From positions 1-6,043 of the forward strand of contig JACDGF010000146.1 in NCBI GenBank assembly GCA_013815405.1: a stretch of DNA of 6,043 bases. The letters run 5' to 3'. Shown here piece after piece: positions 5,451-6,043 of this stretch. Under the pieces are notes generated by a model. It searched no databases and had not been told where the DNA came from. It saw only the letters and a list, made by a program, of their open reading frames with translations. Source of the stretch: Caulobacteraceae bacterium (GTDB lineage: Bacteria > Pseudomonadota > Alphaproteobacteria > Caulobacterales > Caulobacteraceae). The position numbers and the translations under genes were made by a program. The first letter of the stretch is position 1. Every line of letters begins with the position of its first letter.

Positions 5451-5946
5451 GCGCCACGTAAAGCGCTCCCTCTCCGCCATGGCGACGATCGGCCGGCGAG
5501 ACCGCGGCGACGAGGGCGCGCAGCGGGGACTCGGCGAGCCATTCGGGGACCCGGCGGCGCAGGACGCCGTCGCCGCCGACCCCCTTGCCGGTGATCACCA
5601 GGATCACGCGGCGGCCCTCCCCGTGGCCGCGCCGCACGAAGGCGGTGAGGGCGGCGCGGGCGCGGCCCTGATCCAGCCCATGCAGATCGATGTATCCGGC
5701 CAGAGCCTCGCGTTCCAGGACGAGGCGTCGGTGGCGCCCCGGCTCGATAGGCTCGGGCGGCCCGACCGGCGTGGGCCGAGCCGGGGCTGGCTCGGGCGGC
5801 GATTTGCGTCGAGCGACCGGAGCGACCGCCGACAAGGGCCCGTCAGCGGCCTTCGGCATGGGCGCGGCCCGCCCCGGCAGGGGCCGGACGGTGGCGGCGA
5901 CGACCGCCCAGACACGATCGTCCTCGAGGCGCGGTCGCAACTTCAT
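5428..5946 (-). CDS. smr: Smr (MutS2 C-terminal-like) domain protein
   Basis: The 172-aa product has a disordered, proline/alanine-rich N-terminal half (~20-70, with PPEPAPARPTPVGPPEP) followed by a stand-alone Smr domain (~83-168). Domain hallmarks are YIDLHGLDQGRARAAL (85-100, containing DLHG), VILVITGKG (114-122, TGKG) and RRHGGEGALYVALKR (154-168). Smr domains bind or cleave nucleic acid, known from MutS2 and related proteins; the job of this small alphaproteobacterial version is not established. The ATG at 5946 overlaps the mltA stop as ATGA, which decides the start over an in-frame ATG at 5976. GGGGGAA lies about five bases upstream. It is cotranscribed with mltA and converges on the kinase gene with a 23-bp overlap. 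Confidence 0.9.
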   Translation of the reverse strand: MKLRPRLEDDRVWAVVAATVRPLPGRAAPMPKAADGPLSAVAPVARRKSPPEPAPARPTPVGPPEPIEPGRHRRLVLEREALAGYIDLHGLDQGRARAALTAFVRRGHGEGRRVILVITGKGVGGDGVLRRRVPEWLAESPLRALVAAVSPADRRHGGEGALYVALKRRKGA

Positions 5947-6043
5947 CGCGCTTCCCCCACCGGGACCAGACGCCACAGCCGAAGCGTATGGCGCACCCGC
6001 CCCGCCTCCAGCCCCGCGGCCGGCCCCCCGCCCAGATAGAGAT
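5943..6043 (-). CDS. mltA: Membrane-bound lytic murein transglycosylase A, C-terminal end
   Basis: Only the last 32 codons are inside the window, read on the minus strand from the right edge: it begins LYLGGGPAAGLEAGRVRH, continues TLRLWRLVP and ends VGEAR before TGA (5945-5943). The G(W/G)GPxAxxxAGRxRxxxRLWxLVP pattern is the usual C-terminal end of MltA, a lipoprotein that cleaves peptidoglycan glycan strands to 1,6-anhydromuropeptides in the periplasm. The order mltA then smr is also, as recalled, common in Caulobacter-like genomes. The stop overlaps the smr start by four bases (ATGA). The catalytic domain is outside the window, so the call rests on this short tail plus context. Confidence 0.75.
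   Translation of the reverse strand, partial: LYLGGGPAAGLEAGRVRHTLRLWRLVPVGEAR

Noticed and set aside
4536..5480. A 314-codon minus-strand open frame opposite the adenosine kinase
   Set aside because: No recognisable motifs and Arg/Gly/Ala-rich shadow composition; the + frame has both PfkB signatures.

Overview
The window is very GC-rich (about 70-75% over most genes, by hand counts of sample rows) and densely packed, with overlapping or nearly abutting genes on both strands. The protein families (cysK, a stand-alone vsr, a MerR/acyl-CoA dehydrogenase/OsmC cluster, a PfkB-type adenosine kinase, and an mltA-smr pair) suggest an alphaproteobacterium, most likely of the Caulobacterales type. 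This placement is inferred from gene content and composition. No RNA gene, transposase, CRISPR array or phage gene was seen.

Layout, left to right. (1) The 3' end of cysK (cysteine synthase, + strand) overlaps a GTG-started vsr mismatch endonuclease gene. (2) A compact lower-GC two-gene unit follows (about 826-1428, + strand). It has a promoter-like sequence embedded in four tandem 11-bp repeats, a 69-aa ribbon-helix-helix (RHH) type protein, and a translationally coupled 115-aa protein with two predicted membrane helices. (3) A minus-strand operon reads merR -> acyl-CoA dehydrogenase (DmdC/FadE-like) -> osmC and ends at 1425, where its stop codon interlocks with that of the membrane protein in a shared CTAG. 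(4) A 282-bp divergent intergenic region (4179-4460) holds an 18-bp imperfect dyad, promoter-like elements in both directions and two hairpins. (5) A + strand PfkB-family adenosine kinase converges with, and overlaps by 23 bp, a minus-strand smr gene. (6) smr itself overlaps the 3' end of mltA by ATGA; the mltA tail runs off the right edge.

How the genes may work together. The MerR-type regulator probably controls its own operon, which links acyl-CoA oxidation to an OsmC peroxidase-like protein that could remove organic hydroperoxides. cysK and vsr are probably cotranscribed only through their overlap, as no functional link is evident. The mltA-smr pair and the adenosine kinase look like ordinary housekeeping genes. 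The most distinctive item is the RHH/2-TM unit: its base composition differs from the neighbours, it is self-contained, and it carries what looks like an autoregulatory operator of helical-turn-spaced repeats. Its function is unknown; a toxin-antitoxin-like or membrane-effector role is a hypothesis only.
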